Shown piece after piece: positions 10,063 to 19,388 of a stretch of 64,000 bases of DNA (within the stretch, counting starts at the first letter, position 1; each line of letters opens with the position of its first letter). Where the stretch lies: the NCBI RefSeq assembly GCF_016921195.1, contig NZ_JAFGYF010000002.1, positions 62,001-126,000 on the forward strand. The letters are read 5' to 3'. The position numbers and the translations under genes were made by a program. This DNA comes from Cellulosimicrobium cellulans. Lineage in GTDB: Bacteria; Actinomycetota; Actinomycetes; Actinomycetales; Cellulomonadaceae. The notes beneath the pieces were generated by a model, which worked only from the letters and a program-made list of their open reading frames with translations, was not told the DNA's origin and searched no databases.

Positions 10063-11063
10063 CCGTGCTCGTGACGGGGGCGTCGGGGCTGCTCGGGGGC
10101 GCCGTCGCCCGTGCGCTCGCGGCACGCGGCGACGAGGTCCGCACGCTCCAGCGCCGCGCCTCCGGCATGCCCGGCACCGAGGACGTCCGAGGGTCCGTGA
10201 CCGACCCGGCGGCCGTCGCGCGCGCCGTCGAGGGCGTCGACGCGGTCGTGCACCTCGCGGCCAAGGTGTCGCTCGCGGGCGACCCCGCGGAGTTCCGCGC
10301 CGTGAACGTCGAGGGCACGGGTGCGCTCCTCGACGCGGCCGAGCGCGCGGGGGTCGAGCGGTTTGTGCAGGTGTCCTCGCCGTCCGTGGCACACCTGGGC
10401 TCGTCCCTGGTGGGGGCGGGCACGACGCCGGCCGACCCCCGGCACGCGCGCGGCGAGTACGCGCGCACCAAGGCGGCGGGCGAGCTGCTCGCCCTGGGTC
10501 GCGACCGCCGTTGGCGGCCGGACGGGTCGGGGGAGACCGGACCGAGCGTCGTCGCCGTGCGTCCGCACCTCGTGTGGGGGCCGGGCGACACCCAGCTCGT
10601 CGAGCGGGTGCTCGAGCGCGCGGCGGGCGGGCGTCTGCCCCTGCTGGGGCACGGCGCGGCGCTCATCGACACGCTCTACGTGGACAACGCCGCGGACGGC
10701 ATCCTCGCCGCGCTCGACCGCGCCCACGACGTGCACGGCCGCGCGTACGTGCTGACCAACGGCGAGCCGCGCACCGTCGCCGACCTGCTCACGGGCATCT
10801 GCCGGGCGGGCGGCGTCGAGCCACCGCGGTGGCGCGTGCCGGCGGGGGTCGCGCGGGCGGCGGGCAGCCTGGTCGAAGCCGTCTGGCGTGTGCGCCCGGG
10901 AGCCGACGAGCCGCCGATGACACGGTTCCTCGCTGAGCAGCTGTCGACCGCGCACTGGTTCGACCAGCGGGCCACGCGCCGCGACCTGCGCTGGCGTCCC
11001 GCCGTGAGCGTCGACGAGGGGTTGCGGCGCCTGGCAGCGCACTACGGCGGCACGGCCGCCTGA
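10059..11063 (+). CDS. oleD: OleD, 2-alkyl-3-ketoacid reductase (extended SDR)
   Basis: A 334-residue NAD(P)-dependent extended short-chain dehydrogenase. The nucleotide-binding TGASGLLGGAV motif is at the N-terminus (residues 5-15) and the catalytic YARTK is in the middle. It reduces the OleA product to the 2-alkyl-3-hydroxy acid used by the OleC domain. The GTG start overlaps the oleBC stop (GTGA), so all three genes are translationally coupled and should be made in proportion, as expected for the OleBCD assembly. No terminator hairpin is visible after it. Confidence 0.92.
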   Translation: MTVLVTGASGLLGGAVARALAARGDEVRTLQRRASGMPGTEDVRGSVTDPAAVARAVEGVDAVVHLAAKVSLAGDPAEFRAVNVEGTGALLDAAERAGVERFVQVSSPSVAHLGSSLVGAGTTPADPRHARGEYARTKAAGELLALGRDRRWRPDGSGETGPSVVAVRPHLVWGPGDTQLVERVLERAAGGRLPLLGHGAALIDTLYVDNAADGILAALDRAHDVHGRAYVLTNGEPRTVADLLTGICRAGGVEPPRWRVPAGVARAAGSLVEAVWRVRPGADEPPMTRFLAEQLSTAHWFDQRATRRDLRWRPAVSVDEGLRRLAAHYGGTAA

Positions 11064-11505
11064 CACTGGTCCGCGTGACAGTCCGCCTCGCCGGGCTCCT
11101 GCGCGCCTGCCTGGCTCGGTCACGCACTGAGAGACCGACAGGCCCTGGTCCCACCAGAGTCGGAGCCGTCCAGTGGCCGCTACCTCGCGGGTCGCGTGCA
11201 GGGAGAGCGAGGCCAGCGGCTCCGGATAGAGCCCGTCCGGTGCGCCTTCATGGCCGAGCCCCAGCTCCTCATGCATGGAGCGGAGGAGGTCCGCGCCTTC
11301 GCACCCATCCCGGCGGACCTCGTCGTCGTCACGGCCCCATGGCTCGAACTGGCTCGGTCCCGACGAGATGCCTCGGATCGGTCGATCGGTCGGACGCCGT
11401 GTGCTGGGCGAGGGCCGTGCGGGTCGGAGCCTGTGGATAACTCCGTGCTGCGGACTCGGGTCGTCTAGCGTTCGGAGCCAGACGCCCACGGCCAGGAGGA
11501 TCATC
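11064..11505. other. Gene-poor spacer after oleD
   Basis: A 442-base stretch whose reading frames on either strand have no recognisable domain, with locally lower GC than the flanks. A TAGCGT hexamer at 11466-11471 may be the -10 for the following lipoprotein gene, giving a leader of about 28 bases that includes its AGGAGG. Otherwise I see nothing; it may be a degraded gene. Confidence 0.4.
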
Positions 11506-12276
11506 TTGCTCGACTCGTACGTGCCCCGGACCACGTGGCGCATGACACAGGGCGGCCCTGGCTGGTGTGCGGCGCCCCGTCGCCGGACGCCCACCAGCCG
11601 CAGGATCACGGGCCTCGCCATCGCCGGCATCCTTGCCGCGCTGAGCGGCTGCACGTTTCCACGCGACATCGCGACGGATGACGAATCGGGGGCTGCGGCC
11701 ACGTCACAGAGCGAGCGCGCGCCAGCAACCCTCGCAGCGCCCCCGCAGGGAGACTTCTCGATCGTCTCCGGCCAGCCGATCGAGACGCCGTGCTGGTCCT
11801 ACGAGGGTCCGCAGAACTTCGTGAACAACATCTCGTCCGACGACGAGACGTTGTGCCTGGGCGCCCTCGAGCTCTGGGGCGAGGTCATCGACGGCGTGGT
11901 GGTGCCGACGGGAGTCGGAGCGGTCTACGGCCAGGTGAAGGTCGAACCAGTGCGCGTCTCGACGTCCGACGCCTGGGGGGCCGGGCGCGACCTCGACGGC
12001 GCCGTCGACGCCCTCGCGGACTCGTACTTCGCGGAGAACGGCACGATCATCAGTCTGCACGAGCAGACCGTCCTCGACGGTGTCCCGGCGAACATCACCC
12101 GGGTCGAAGGAGGCATCAAGGAGACGCGGACGAAGGCCTTCATCACCGCCTTCGCGCCGGAGCCGTTCACGCCGGGCGACAGTGCTGTCCAGTTCTTCGT
12201 GATCGGGATCGTCACCCCCTACGAGAACGGCGACGAGCTCATCGAGCAGGTCGTCAGTACCTGGAGGTGGGTCTGA
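11506..12276 (+). CDS. Putative lipoprotein of unknown function
   Basis: A 256-residue secreted lipoprotein. After an Arg-rich stretch (RRRTPTSRR, residues 25-33), a hydrophobic segment ends in the lipobox LSGC (Cys49). The mature part begins with a Ser/Ala/Thr-rich linker and has a compact domain with two Cys close together (PCWSYEG and ETLCLGA), probably a disulfide. I do not recognise the family. The start is proposed as TTG 11506 because AGGAGG (11494-11499) precedes it by six bases; this gives an unusually long n-region, and an internal ATG at 11542 is an alternative. The mean codon usage looks a little less extreme than its neighbours, so transfer is possible. Confidence 0.7.
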   Translation: MLDSYVPRTTWRMTQGGPGWCAAPRRRTPTSRRITGLAIAGILAALSGCTFPRDIATDDESGAAATSQSERAPATLAAPPQGDFSIVSGQPIETPCWSYEGPQNFVNNISSDDETLCLGALELWGEVIDGVVVPTGVGAVYGQVKVEPVRVSTSDAWGAGRDLDGAVDALADSYFAENGTIISLHEQTVLDGVPANITRVEGGIKETRTKAFITAFAPEPFTPGDSAVQFFVIGIVTPYENGDELIEQVVSTWRWV

Positions 12277-12314
12277 CGCTCCTGCCCGCGAGGCTCCGGA
12301 ACTGCCCGAGAAGG

Positions 12315-15300
12315 TCAGACGCTGAAGTACTTGGCCTCGGGGTGGTGGAACACGAACGCGTCGGTCGACTGCTCGGGGTGGAGCTGGAGCTCCGCGGAGA
12401 GCTCGACGCCCACGCGTTCGGGGCGCAGGAGTTCGACGACCTTGGTGCGGTCCTCCATGTCGGGGCAGGCGGGGTAGCCGAGTGAGAAGCGGGCGCCTCG
12501 GTACTCGAGCTTGAACATGCCCTCGACCTCCGTGGGGTCCTCGTCGGCGAACCCGAGCTCGGCGCGCACGCGCGAGTGCCACATCTCCGCCAGCGCCTCG
12601 GTGAGCTGCACGGACAGGCCGTGCAGCTCCATGTACTCGCGGTAGTGGTTCCCGGCGAACAGCTTCGCGGTGTGCTGGTCGACGCTCGCGCCCATGGTGA
12701 CGAGCTGGACGGGCAGCACGTCGTACCGGCCGGTCTCCTCGACCCACGACCGCGGCTTGACGAAGTCGGCGAGGCACAGGTGCCGGTCGCGGCGCTGGCG
12801 CGGGAACGTGAAGCGCAGCCGCTCGGTCCCCGGCTCGCCGCCCGATCCGCCGTCGGGCGCGCCGATCCCCGCGAGCCCGGCACCGTGGTGCGCGACGACG
12901 ACGTCGTCGCCCTCCGACCACACCGGGAAGTACCCGTACACGACCGACGGGTCCACGACGCCCTCGGTGCGGATCCGGTCGTACCAGGCGTTGAGCCGCG
13001 GGCGGCCCTCGGTCTCGACGAGCTCCTCGTACGACGCCCCGTCGTCACCCCGGCCCGGCTTGAGTCCCCACTGACCCATGAACGTCGCGCGCTCGTCGAG
13101 GAACGCCGCGTACTCGGCGAGCTGGACGCCCTTGACGAGGCGCGTGCCCCAGAACGGAGGAGCGGGCACCGGGTTGTCGGCCGCGACGTCGGACCGCGCG
13201 GGCAGGTCCTCGACGGGCGTCTCCGTCACGGTGACCACCGCGTGCCGGCGCTTCTTCAGCGCGGGCAGCCCGACGGCGTCGGGCGACTCGCCGCGCGCGA
13301 CGCGCACGAGCGGTTCCATGAGACGCAGGCCCTCGAACGCGTCGCGCGCGTACCGGACGACGCCGGGGAACTGACCCGCGAGGTCGTCCTCGACGTACGT
13401 GCGCGTGAGCGCCGCGCCGCCGAGCAGCACGGGCCAGCGCCCGGCGAGCCCACGCGAGGTGAGCTCCGCGAGGTTCTCCTTCATGACCACGGTGGACTTC
13501 ACGAGCAACCCGGACATGCCGATGACGTCGGCGTCGTGCTCCTCGGCGGCCTCGATCATCGCGGAGATCGGCTGCTTGATGCCGATGTTCACGACCGTGT
13601 AGCCGTTGTTGGTGAGGATGATGTCGACGAGGTTCTTGCCGATGTCGTGCACGTCGCCGCGCACGGTCGCGAGGACGATCGTGCCCTTGGACCCGGTCGA
13701 TCCCTCGATCTTCTCCATGTGCGGCTCGAGGTAGGCGACCGCGGTCTTCATGACCTCGGCGGACTGGAGCACGAACGGGAGCTGCATCTCGCCGCGCCCG
13801 AACAGGTCGCCCACGACCTTCATGCCCTCGAGCAGGTGCTCGTTGACGATGTCGAGGGCCTTGAGCCCGGACGCCATCGCGGCGTCGAGGTCCTCCTCGA
13901 GGCCCTTGCGCGCGCCGTCGACGATCCGCCGCTCGAGCCGCTCACCCACCGGCAGCGCCGCGAGCTCCGCCGCGCGCTGGTCCTTGAGCGCGGCCGAGTC
14001 CACGCCCTCGAACAGCTCGAGCAGCCGCGCGAGCGGGTCGTGCACGAGGTTCCCCTCGCCGTCGTACCGCCGCCGGTCCCACACGAGGTCGAGCGCGGCC
14101 TCGCGCTGCTCGTCGGGGATCTGCGCGAGCGGGAGGATCTTCGCGGCGTGCACGATCGCGGAGTCCAGCCCGGCCTCGACCGCCTCGTGGAGGAAGACGG
14201 AGTTGAGCACCGTGCGCGCCGCGGGGTTGAGGCCGAACGACACGTTCGACACCCCGAGCGTCGTGTGGATGCCGGGGTAGCGGCGCGTGATCTCGCGGAT
14301 CGCCTCGATCGTCTCGATCGCGTCGCGCCGCGTCTCCTCCTGGCCCGTGGCGATCGGGAACGTCAGGGCGTCGACGATGATGTCGTCGACCCGCATGCCC
14401 CAGTCGCGCGTGAGCGTCTCGACGAGCCGCGTCGCGATCTCCACCTTGCCCGACGCGGTGCGCGCCTGGCCCTCCTCGTCGATCGTCAGCGCGACGACGG
14501 CGGCCCCGTGCTCCACGACGTGCGGCATGATCCGCGCGAACCGCGACGTCGGGCCGTCGCCGTCCTCGAAGTTCACCGAGTTCACGACGGCGCGCCCGCC
14601 CACGAGCTCGAGGCCCGCGGCGATGACCTCCGGCTCGGTCGAGTCGATGACGAGGGGCAGCGTGGACGCGCTGGCGAGGCGCGACACGACCTCGCGCACG
14701 TCCGCGACGCCGTCGCGCCCCACGTAGTCGACGCACACGTCGAGCAGGTGCGCGCCGTCACGCGTCTGGGCGCGCGCGATCTCGACGCACTCGTCCCAAT
14801 TCTCCGCGAGCATCGCCTCGCGGAACGCCTTGGACCCGTTGGCGTTGGTGCGCTCCCCGATCGCGAGGAACGACGCGTCCTGGTGCAGGTCCGTGTGCGA
14901 GTACAGGCTCGCGACGCCGTTCTCGCGCTCCGGGTGCCGCTCGACGACCGGCCGCGCGCGCACCGCCTCGACGACGCGCCGCAGGTGCTCGGGCGTCGTG
15001 CCGCAGCAGCCGCCCACCAGACCGAGGCCGAACTCGGTGACGAACTGCGTGTGCGCGGCGGCGAGCTCGTCGGGAGTGAGCGGATAGGTCGCGCCGTTCG
15101 GACCGAGCACGGGCAGCCCCGCGTTCGGCATACACGTCACGGGGATCTCGGCGTGGCGGGAAAGGTGCCGCAGGTGCTCGCTCATCTCCGCCGGGCCCGT
15201 CGCGCAGTTCAGGCCGATCGCGTCGACGTCGAGCGCCTGGAGCGTCGTGAGCGCAGCCCCGATCTCGGAGCCCATGAGCATCGTGCCCGTGGTCTCGACC

Positions 15301-15908
15301 GTCACCTGGACGATCACGGGGACCTCGCGTCCGACGTCGTGCATCGCGTTCCGCGACCCCGTCACCGCGGCCTTGGCCTGCAGCAGGTCCTGGCTCGTCT
15401 CGACGAGGATCGCGTCGACCCCGCCCTCCAGGAGACCCGCCGCCTGCTCCGCGAACGTGTCGCGCAGGTGCGCGTACGTCGTGTGGCCGAGGCTCGGCAG
15501 CTTGGTCCCCGGGCCCATCGACCCGAGCACCCAGCGCGGGTGGTCCGCCGTCGCGAACGCGTCCGCGCGCTCGCGCGCGATCCGCGCCCCGGCCGCGGCG
15601 AGCTCGCGGATCCTGTCGTCGATGTCGTAGTCCGACAGGTTGGACCAGTTGGCGCCGAACGTGTTCGTCTCGATCGCGTCGACACCGACCTCGAGGTACG
15701 CGTCGTGCACGGCCGCGATGATGTCCGGGCGCGAGACGTTGAGGATCTCGTTGCAGCCCTCGAGACCCTCGTAGTCCTCCAGCGTCGGGTCCTGCGCCTG
15801 GATCATCGTGCCCATCGCGCCGTCGGCCACGACGACGCGCGTGCGCAGCGCGTCCGCGAGGGCCCGGGAGCGGGCGTCGGCGAGGTCCTGGGCAACGACG
15901 GTCGGCAT
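12315..15908 (-). CDS. metH: Cobalamin-dependent methionine synthase
   Basis: A 1197-residue full-length MetH that transfers methyl from methyl-tetrahydrofolate to homocysteine through methylcobalamin. In order: the homocysteine/zinc domain (about 15-330) with zinc Cys in GLNCATG near 235 and GGCCGTT near 300; the folate (pterin-binding) domain about 360-620; the helical cap and B12-binding domain with the axial His in DVHDIGKN near 752; and the C-terminal S-adenosylmethionine activation domain about 880-1197. ATG 15908 was preferred to GTG 15935 because TACGCT (15915-15920) lies six bases upstream, indicating leaderless initiation. No B12 or SAM riboswitch is visible. It makes B12 supply relevant to the DUF4430/ECF-S-like pair at 3.4-4.4 kb. 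Confidence 0.96.
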   Translation of the reverse strand: MPTVVAQDLADARSRALADALRTRVVVADGAMGTMIQAQDPTLEDYEGLEGCNEILNVSRPDIIAAVHDAYLEVGVDAIETNTFGANWSNLSDYDIDDRIRELAAAGARIARERADAFATADHPRWVLGSMGPGTKLPSLGHTTYAHLRDTFAEQAAGLLEGGVDAILVETSQDLLQAKAAVTGSRNAMHDVGREVPVIVQVTVETTGTMLMGSEIGAALTTLQALDVDAIGLNCATGPAEMSEHLRHLSRHAEIPVTCMPNAGLPVLGPNGATYPLTPDELAAAHTQFVTEFGLGLVGGCCGTTPEHLRRVVEAVRARPVVERHPERENGVASLYSHTDLHQDASFLAIGERTNANGSKAFREAMLAENWDECVEIARAQTRDGAHLLDVCVDYVGRDGVADVREVVSRLASASTLPLVIDSTEPEVIAAGLELVGGRAVVNSVNFEDGDGPTSRFARIMPHVVEHGAAVVALTIDEEGQARTASGKVEIATRLVETLTRDWGMRVDDIIVDALTFPIATGQEETRRDAIETIEAIREITRRYPGIHTTLGVSNVSFGLNPAARTVLNSVFLHEAVEAGLDSAIVHAAKILPLAQIPDEQREAALDLVWDRRRYDGEGNLVHDPLARLLELFEGVDSAALKDQRAAELAALPVGERLERRIVDGARKGLEEDLDAAMASGLKALDIVNEHLLEGMKVVGDLFGRGEMQLPFVLQSAEVMKTAVAYLEPHMEKIEGSTGSKGTIVLATVRGDVHDIGKNLVDIILTNNGYTVVNIGIKQPISAMIEAAEEHDADVIGMSGLLVKSTVVMKENLAELTSRGLAGRWPVLLGGAALTRTYVEDDLAGQFPGVVRYARDAFEGLRLMEPLVRVARGESPDAVGLPALKKRRHAVVTVTETPVEDLPARSDVAADNPVPAPPFWGTRLVKGVQLAEYAAFLDERATFMGQWGLKPGRGDDGASYEELVETEGRPRLNAWYDRIRTEGVVDPSVVYGYFPVWSEGDDVVVAHHGAGLAGIGAPDGGSGGEPGTERLRFTFPRQRRDRHLCLADFVKPRSWVEETGRYDVLPVQLVTMGASVDQHTAKLFAGNHYREYMELHGLSVQLTEALAEMWHSRVRAELGFADEDPTEVEGMFKLEYRGARFSLGYPACPDMEDRTKVVELLRPERVGVELSAELQLHPEQSTDAFVFHHPEAKYFSV

Positions 15909-16030
15909 GCCGCCAGCGTAGATCGCGCGCGGCACCGCGCGGTGAGCCGTCTCAGGGGACCGGCGTGCCGGTCGGAACGGGCGCGGAAAAGCGCGTGCCC
16001 GACGGCGCGGGCCCCCCTACCGTGGTCGCC

Positions 16031-17167
16031 ATGGCTACTCCCTCGACGACGACAGACCGTGCCGAGGCGTCACCTCCGACGCTCGCCCCCATCGCCGAGC
16101 GTGCCGCCGCGCCGTCGACCCTGCCGCCGGTGACGGCGGGCGGACTCACGTGGCGTCCCGCCACGCCCGCCGACGCGCCCGCCCTGCTCACGCTGCGCAA
16201 CGAGATCGCGGAGGTCGACGACGAGCCGTACCGCGAGACGCTCGCGGAGATCGAGGAGATCTTCACCGCGCCGTGGCGCGACGTCGCGGCCGACTCGATC
16301 GTCGGCGCCGACGCCGACGGGACGCTGCGCGCCTACGGGATGGTCGACACCAATCCCGGGGACGAGCGCACCGTGCGAGCGTTCCTCGGGGGCGGCGTCC
16401 ACCCCAGCCACCGGAGGCGGGGCGTCGGGCGCGAGGTGCTCGCCTGGCAGGTCGCCCGCGCGCGGCAGGTGCTCGCCGCGAGCGGCAAGGAGCTGCCCGC
16501 GCGGCTCGCCGTCTTCGGGGAGGACACCGACCCGCCCGAGAAGGCACGGCTCTACGCGCGGTTCGGGTTCGTCGCCCGCCGCTTCTACTCCGACCTGCGC
16601 CGCGACCTCGCGACCCCCGTCCCCGACGTCCCGCTCGAGGGGTCCCTGCGAGTCGTGCCGTGGTCCGCCGAGCTCGACGAGGCGACGCGCCTCGCGCACA
16701 ACGACGCGTTCCGCGACCACTGGGGGAGCGAGCCTCGTACCGCCGAGGCGTGGACTCACGGGCGCAGCGAGTTCGCGCCGCAGTGGTCGTTCCTCGTGGT
16801 CGACGACGCGCCCGACGTCGACGCGCTCCTCGCCGACCCGGCGACGGACCCCGAGACCGCGGCGGCGCTCCGCGCGGGCGAGCCGCTCGTCGTCGGCTAC
16901 GAGATGGCGGGCCGGTACGACGAGGACTTCCCGGTGCGCGGGTACACGTTCGGGTACACCGAGCTCCTCGGTGTCCGGCGTGCGTACCGGGGCCGCCGCG
17001 TCGCCGTCGCGGCGCTCGCGGCCGCGATGCGGGCGTTCGCCGCGGACGGCATGCAGTACGCCGCGCTCGACGTCGACACCGAGAACCCCTCCGGCGCGCA
17101 CGGCCTCTACGCGAGCCTCGGCTACGAGAAGGTGACGGGCTCGCGCATGTACTCGATCGAGCTCTGA
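16031..17167 (+). CDS. Tandem GNAT-domain N-acetyltransferase
   Basis: A 378-residue protein with two GCN5-related acetyltransferase domains (about 40-195 and 215-378). The first carries GGGVHPSHRRRGVGREVL, the acetyl-CoA pyrophosphate-binding motif; the second has LLGVRRAYRGRRVAVA at the same place and ends YASLGYEKV, a typical GNAT C-terminus. The double architecture recalls mycothiol synthase and similar actinobacterial proteins, but motif detail does not let me name a substrate. The ATG follows TACCGT (16018-16023) by seven bases, so it is probably leaderless, and the gene diverges from metH with a 122-base gap. Confidence 0.88.
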   Translation: MATPSTTTDRAEASPPTLAPIAERAAAPSTLPPVTAGGLTWRPATPADAPALLTLRNEIAEVDDEPYRETLAEIEEIFTAPWRDVAADSIVGADADGTLRAYGMVDTNPGDERTVRAFLGGGVHPSHRRRGVGREVLAWQVARARQVLAASGKELPARLAVFGEDTDPPEKARLYARFGFVARRFYSDLRRDLATPVPDVPLEGSLRVVPWSAELDEATRLAHNDAFRDHWGSEPRTAEAWTHGRSEFAPQWSFLVVDDAPDVDALLADPATDPETAAALRAGEPLVVGYEMAGRYDEDFPVRGYTFGYTELLGVRRAYRGRRVAVAALAAAMRAFAADGMQYAALDVDTENPSGAHGLYASLGYEKVTGSRMYSIEL

Positions 17168-17223
17168 GCGAGGGGACCGGAGCGCGCCGAGCCACGAGGC
17201 AGTGGCGGAGTGCCGACGGTTCG

Positions 17224-17874
17224 TCAGACCGCCATGCCGCACCAGCGTTCGATCTCGGCGACGGCGGCCCGCTCGTCGTCCCGCGAACCTCGCCACCAGG
17301 CGGACAGCATGAAGGAGCCGCCGGAAAGCTCGTACCGCCAGTCGTCCCGGCACGCGTGACGGTGGCGAGAGGCGTGATCGCTCGTCCGGGCTTCACGGTC
17401 CAGGACGTCGAGCCAGGGCCGGACCTTCCCGGTCGCGACGACGCAGGCCTCGAAGACTCCCGCCACGCGGACCAGGCCCGCCTCCCGGCGCAGCGTCGCA
17501 GTCCACCATGCGTCGAGAAACGCTCTGATCGACGACGACTGCGGGGCCGGCCAGGTCGACCACCCCGCGGCCGCGAGACCGCGCGCTATCAGGTACGGCT
17601 CGGGCTCCCCGTCGGCGAGGGCGCGGACGGCGGTGGGAAGCACGCGGCGGATCATCGCGGGCTGGTCGTCCCAGTGGAACGGGTCCTTCCCTGCGGCCCG
17701 GACCGCGAGCTCTCGCGGCACCGCGACGCCTGGCGTACGGAGCAGCAACAGCTCGGCCTCGGAGAAGCAGCGCCCGCAGCCGTCCTCGTCGGTCGCGGCC
17801 GAAGCGTCACGGAAGACCTGCTCGACGCGCTCCGTCGCGGCGGCGAGGGCGGCGTCCGCCCTGCTGCCGGTCAC
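17224..17874 (-). CDS. Conserved-looking protein of unknown function
   Basis: A 216-residue soluble protein that I do not recognise. It has a CGRC pair near residue 34, is rich in Trp and Arg (AWWTATL, SAWWRGS), and shows no signal peptide or membrane segment. The GTG at 17874 overlaps the stop of the upstream zinc metallopeptidase (GTGA), so it is translationally coupled and expressed after it. A role linked to that peptidase is possible but unsupported by motif evidence. Confidence 0.7.
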   Translation of the reverse strand: MTGSRADAALAAATERVEQVFRDASAATDEDGCGRCFSEAELLLLRTPGVAVPRELAVRAAGKDPFHWDDQPAMIRRVLPTAVRALADGEPEPYLIARGLAAAGWSTWPAPQSSSIRAFLDAWWTATLRREAGLVRVAGVFEACVVATGKVRPWLDVLDREARTSDHASRHRHACRDDWRYELSGGSFMLSAWWRGSRDDERAAVAEIERWCGMAV

Positions 17875-18776
17875 AGCGACGACGCGGACAGGGCGTCGCA
17901 GTCCTGGAGCGTGCCGCCGTCGTAGCCGATGGTGAACCAGCGCTGGCGCTGCTCGCTCGAGCCGTGGGTCCACGCCTCGGGGTTGACCTGGCCGGTCGCG
18001 GCCTCCTGGATGCGGTCGTCGCCGACGGCGGACGCGGCGGACAGCGCGTCGTCCAGCTCCTGCTCGGTGATGTCACGCAGGAACGTCACGCCGGTGTCCG
18101 GGTCGACGGTGCTCGCGGCGTGGCCTGCCCACATGCCGGCGAGGCAGTCGGCCATGAGCTCGATGCGCACGGAGTCGGACTCGGGGCCGGTGCCCTGCCG
18201 GTCGGCCGCGTCCATCGCCCCGACGAGCTGCTCGATGTGGTGCCCGAACTCGTGCGCCACGACGTACATCTCCGCGAGCCCTCCGTCGTTCGCGCCGAAA
18301 CGCGACGACAGGTCGTCGTAGAAGCCGAGGTCGATGTACACCGTCCGGTCCGGCGGACAATAGAACGGACCGACCGCGCTCGTGGCGGCCCCGCACCCGG
18401 TGGACACCTGTCCAGTGAAGCTGACCACCTCGGGCTGCGTGTACTCCACGCCCGCCTGTCGGGGGAGGGCCTCCGTCCAGTACGCGTCGAGCGACTGCAC
18501 CGTGCCGTTGAGACGGCACTCGCGCGTCGTGTTCGCCTCCTCGGCCGTGCATGTGTCGATGTACTCCTGCTGCCCCTCGCCGTAGGCGCCGGAGTCTGAG
18601 CCGTCGCCGCCCGTGAGCGCGCTGAGGTCGACACCGGTCTGGTTGCCGACGAACGCGATGAGCAGCGCGACGAGCACGGCCCCGATCCCGCCACCTGCGA
18701 TCATCGTGCCGCGGCCGCGGCCCCCACCCTTGCGGACGCGTCCGCCCTCGAACGAGCCACCCTCCTGAAACGTCAC
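17871..18776 (-). CDS. Neutral zinc metallopeptidase (YpfJ/KPN_02809 family)
   Basis: A 301-residue protein with a short Gly/Arg-rich cytoplasmic start, one membrane segment (about 25-45) and an external catalytic domain. The zinc motif HEFGHH near residue 175 and a downstream ELMADCLAG glutamate-bearing segment are the hallmarks of this family, whose physiological substrate is unknown. Two Cys pairs in the external region may form disulfides. GTG 18776 follows TAGCGT (18784-18789) by seven bases, indicating a leaderless transcript. It heads a two-gene unit with the coupled unknown gene. Confidence 0.92.
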   Translation of the reverse strand: MTFQEGGSFEGGRVRKGGGRGRGTMIAGGGIGAVLVALLIAFVGNQTGVDLSALTGGDGSDSGAYGEGQQEYIDTCTAEEANTTRECRLNGTVQSLDAYWTEALPRQAGVEYTQPEVVSFTGQVSTGCGAATSAVGPFYCPPDRTVYIDLGFYDDLSSRFGANDGGLAEMYVVAHEFGHHIEQLVGAMDAADRQGTGPESDSVRIELMADCLAGMWAGHAASTVDPDTGVTFLRDITEQELDDALSAASAVGDDRIQEAATGQVNPEAWTHGSSEQRQRWFTIGYDGGTLQDCDALSASSL

Positions 18777-18815
18777 GCGGCCAACGCTACCGTCGGGGCG
18801 GTCGCCACACCCGGT

Positions 18816-19385
18816 CTAGAGCTCGACCAGGGCCTTGAGGACGCGCGAGAGGAGGGCGTAGTCGCCCGACGGCGACGACGCGCGCGAGCGCCTGTCCCGC
18901 CGACTCTCCACCCGGGATTCCGTCGCGCCCTGCTGGTCCCCGGGGCGTCGCGGCAATTCCACGGCGTCCTTTCCCGGGGCCTTCGTGGCAATTTCCTCGA
19001 GGTAGGCGTCGACGAATTCCACGAGTAGTTGCTCGGTGCGCCGACCGGTCAGTGCGATATTCCAGTCGGACGGCCCGACAAGAATGACGGAGAGGTCTTT
19101 TCCGAGCTGATACACGAAGACGCAGCTCTCCGACGTGTTCAGAACGCAGCGCGCGGAGTCGCCGGGTACCTCCGGGCCCGCGGCAGCGAGCGCGGCAGCG
19201 ATCGACCGCGCGATCGCGACCACGGGCGGGGCGTCGAGGCCGGAGCTCCCGATGGTCTCGCCGCCCGGGCCCAGGGCGAGGACGTGGGCGACGTTCTCGA
19301 GCGCGTCGTCGATGCGCCCGAGGACGTCGCCCACGCTGCGCGGAGCGTCCACGGCGGTGCTACCGCCACGTGGGCTCGCAGTCAT
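18816..19385 (-). CDS. Roadblock/LC7-like protein with charged C-terminal tail
   Basis: A 189-residue protein. Residues about 15-130 look like a Roadblock/LC7 domain, the dimerising fold of MglB-type GTPase-activating proteins and of CvnB, judging by the alternating helix-strand pattern and CVFVYQLGKDLSVILVG. A basic, Ser-rich tail (about 145-175) follows. It starts three bases after the stop of the other Roadblock gene, so both belong to one operon. No Ras-like GTPase gene lies next to them. The domain call is moderately certain. Confidence 0.65.
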   Translation of the reverse strand: MTASPRGGSTAVDAPRSVGDVLGRIDDALENVAHVLALGPGGETIGSSGLDAPPVVAIARSIAAALAAAGPEVPGDSARCVLNTSESCVFVYQLGKDLSVILVGPSDWNIALTGRRTEQLLVEFVDAYLEEIATKAPGKDAVELPRRPGDQQGATESRVESRRDRRSRASSPSGDYALLSRVLKALVEL

Positions 19386-19388
19386 GCG

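Noticed and set aside
9594-11702. Minus-strand frame through the ole region and spacer as a gene covering 11064-11505
   Set aside because: The part in the spacer has no domain, no ribosome-binding site and continues as a shadow of oleBC and oleD.
15909-16030. Search for a B12 or SAM riboswitch before metH
   Set aside because: Only 122 bases separate divergent leaderless starts; there is no room for either riboswitch in the transcript.
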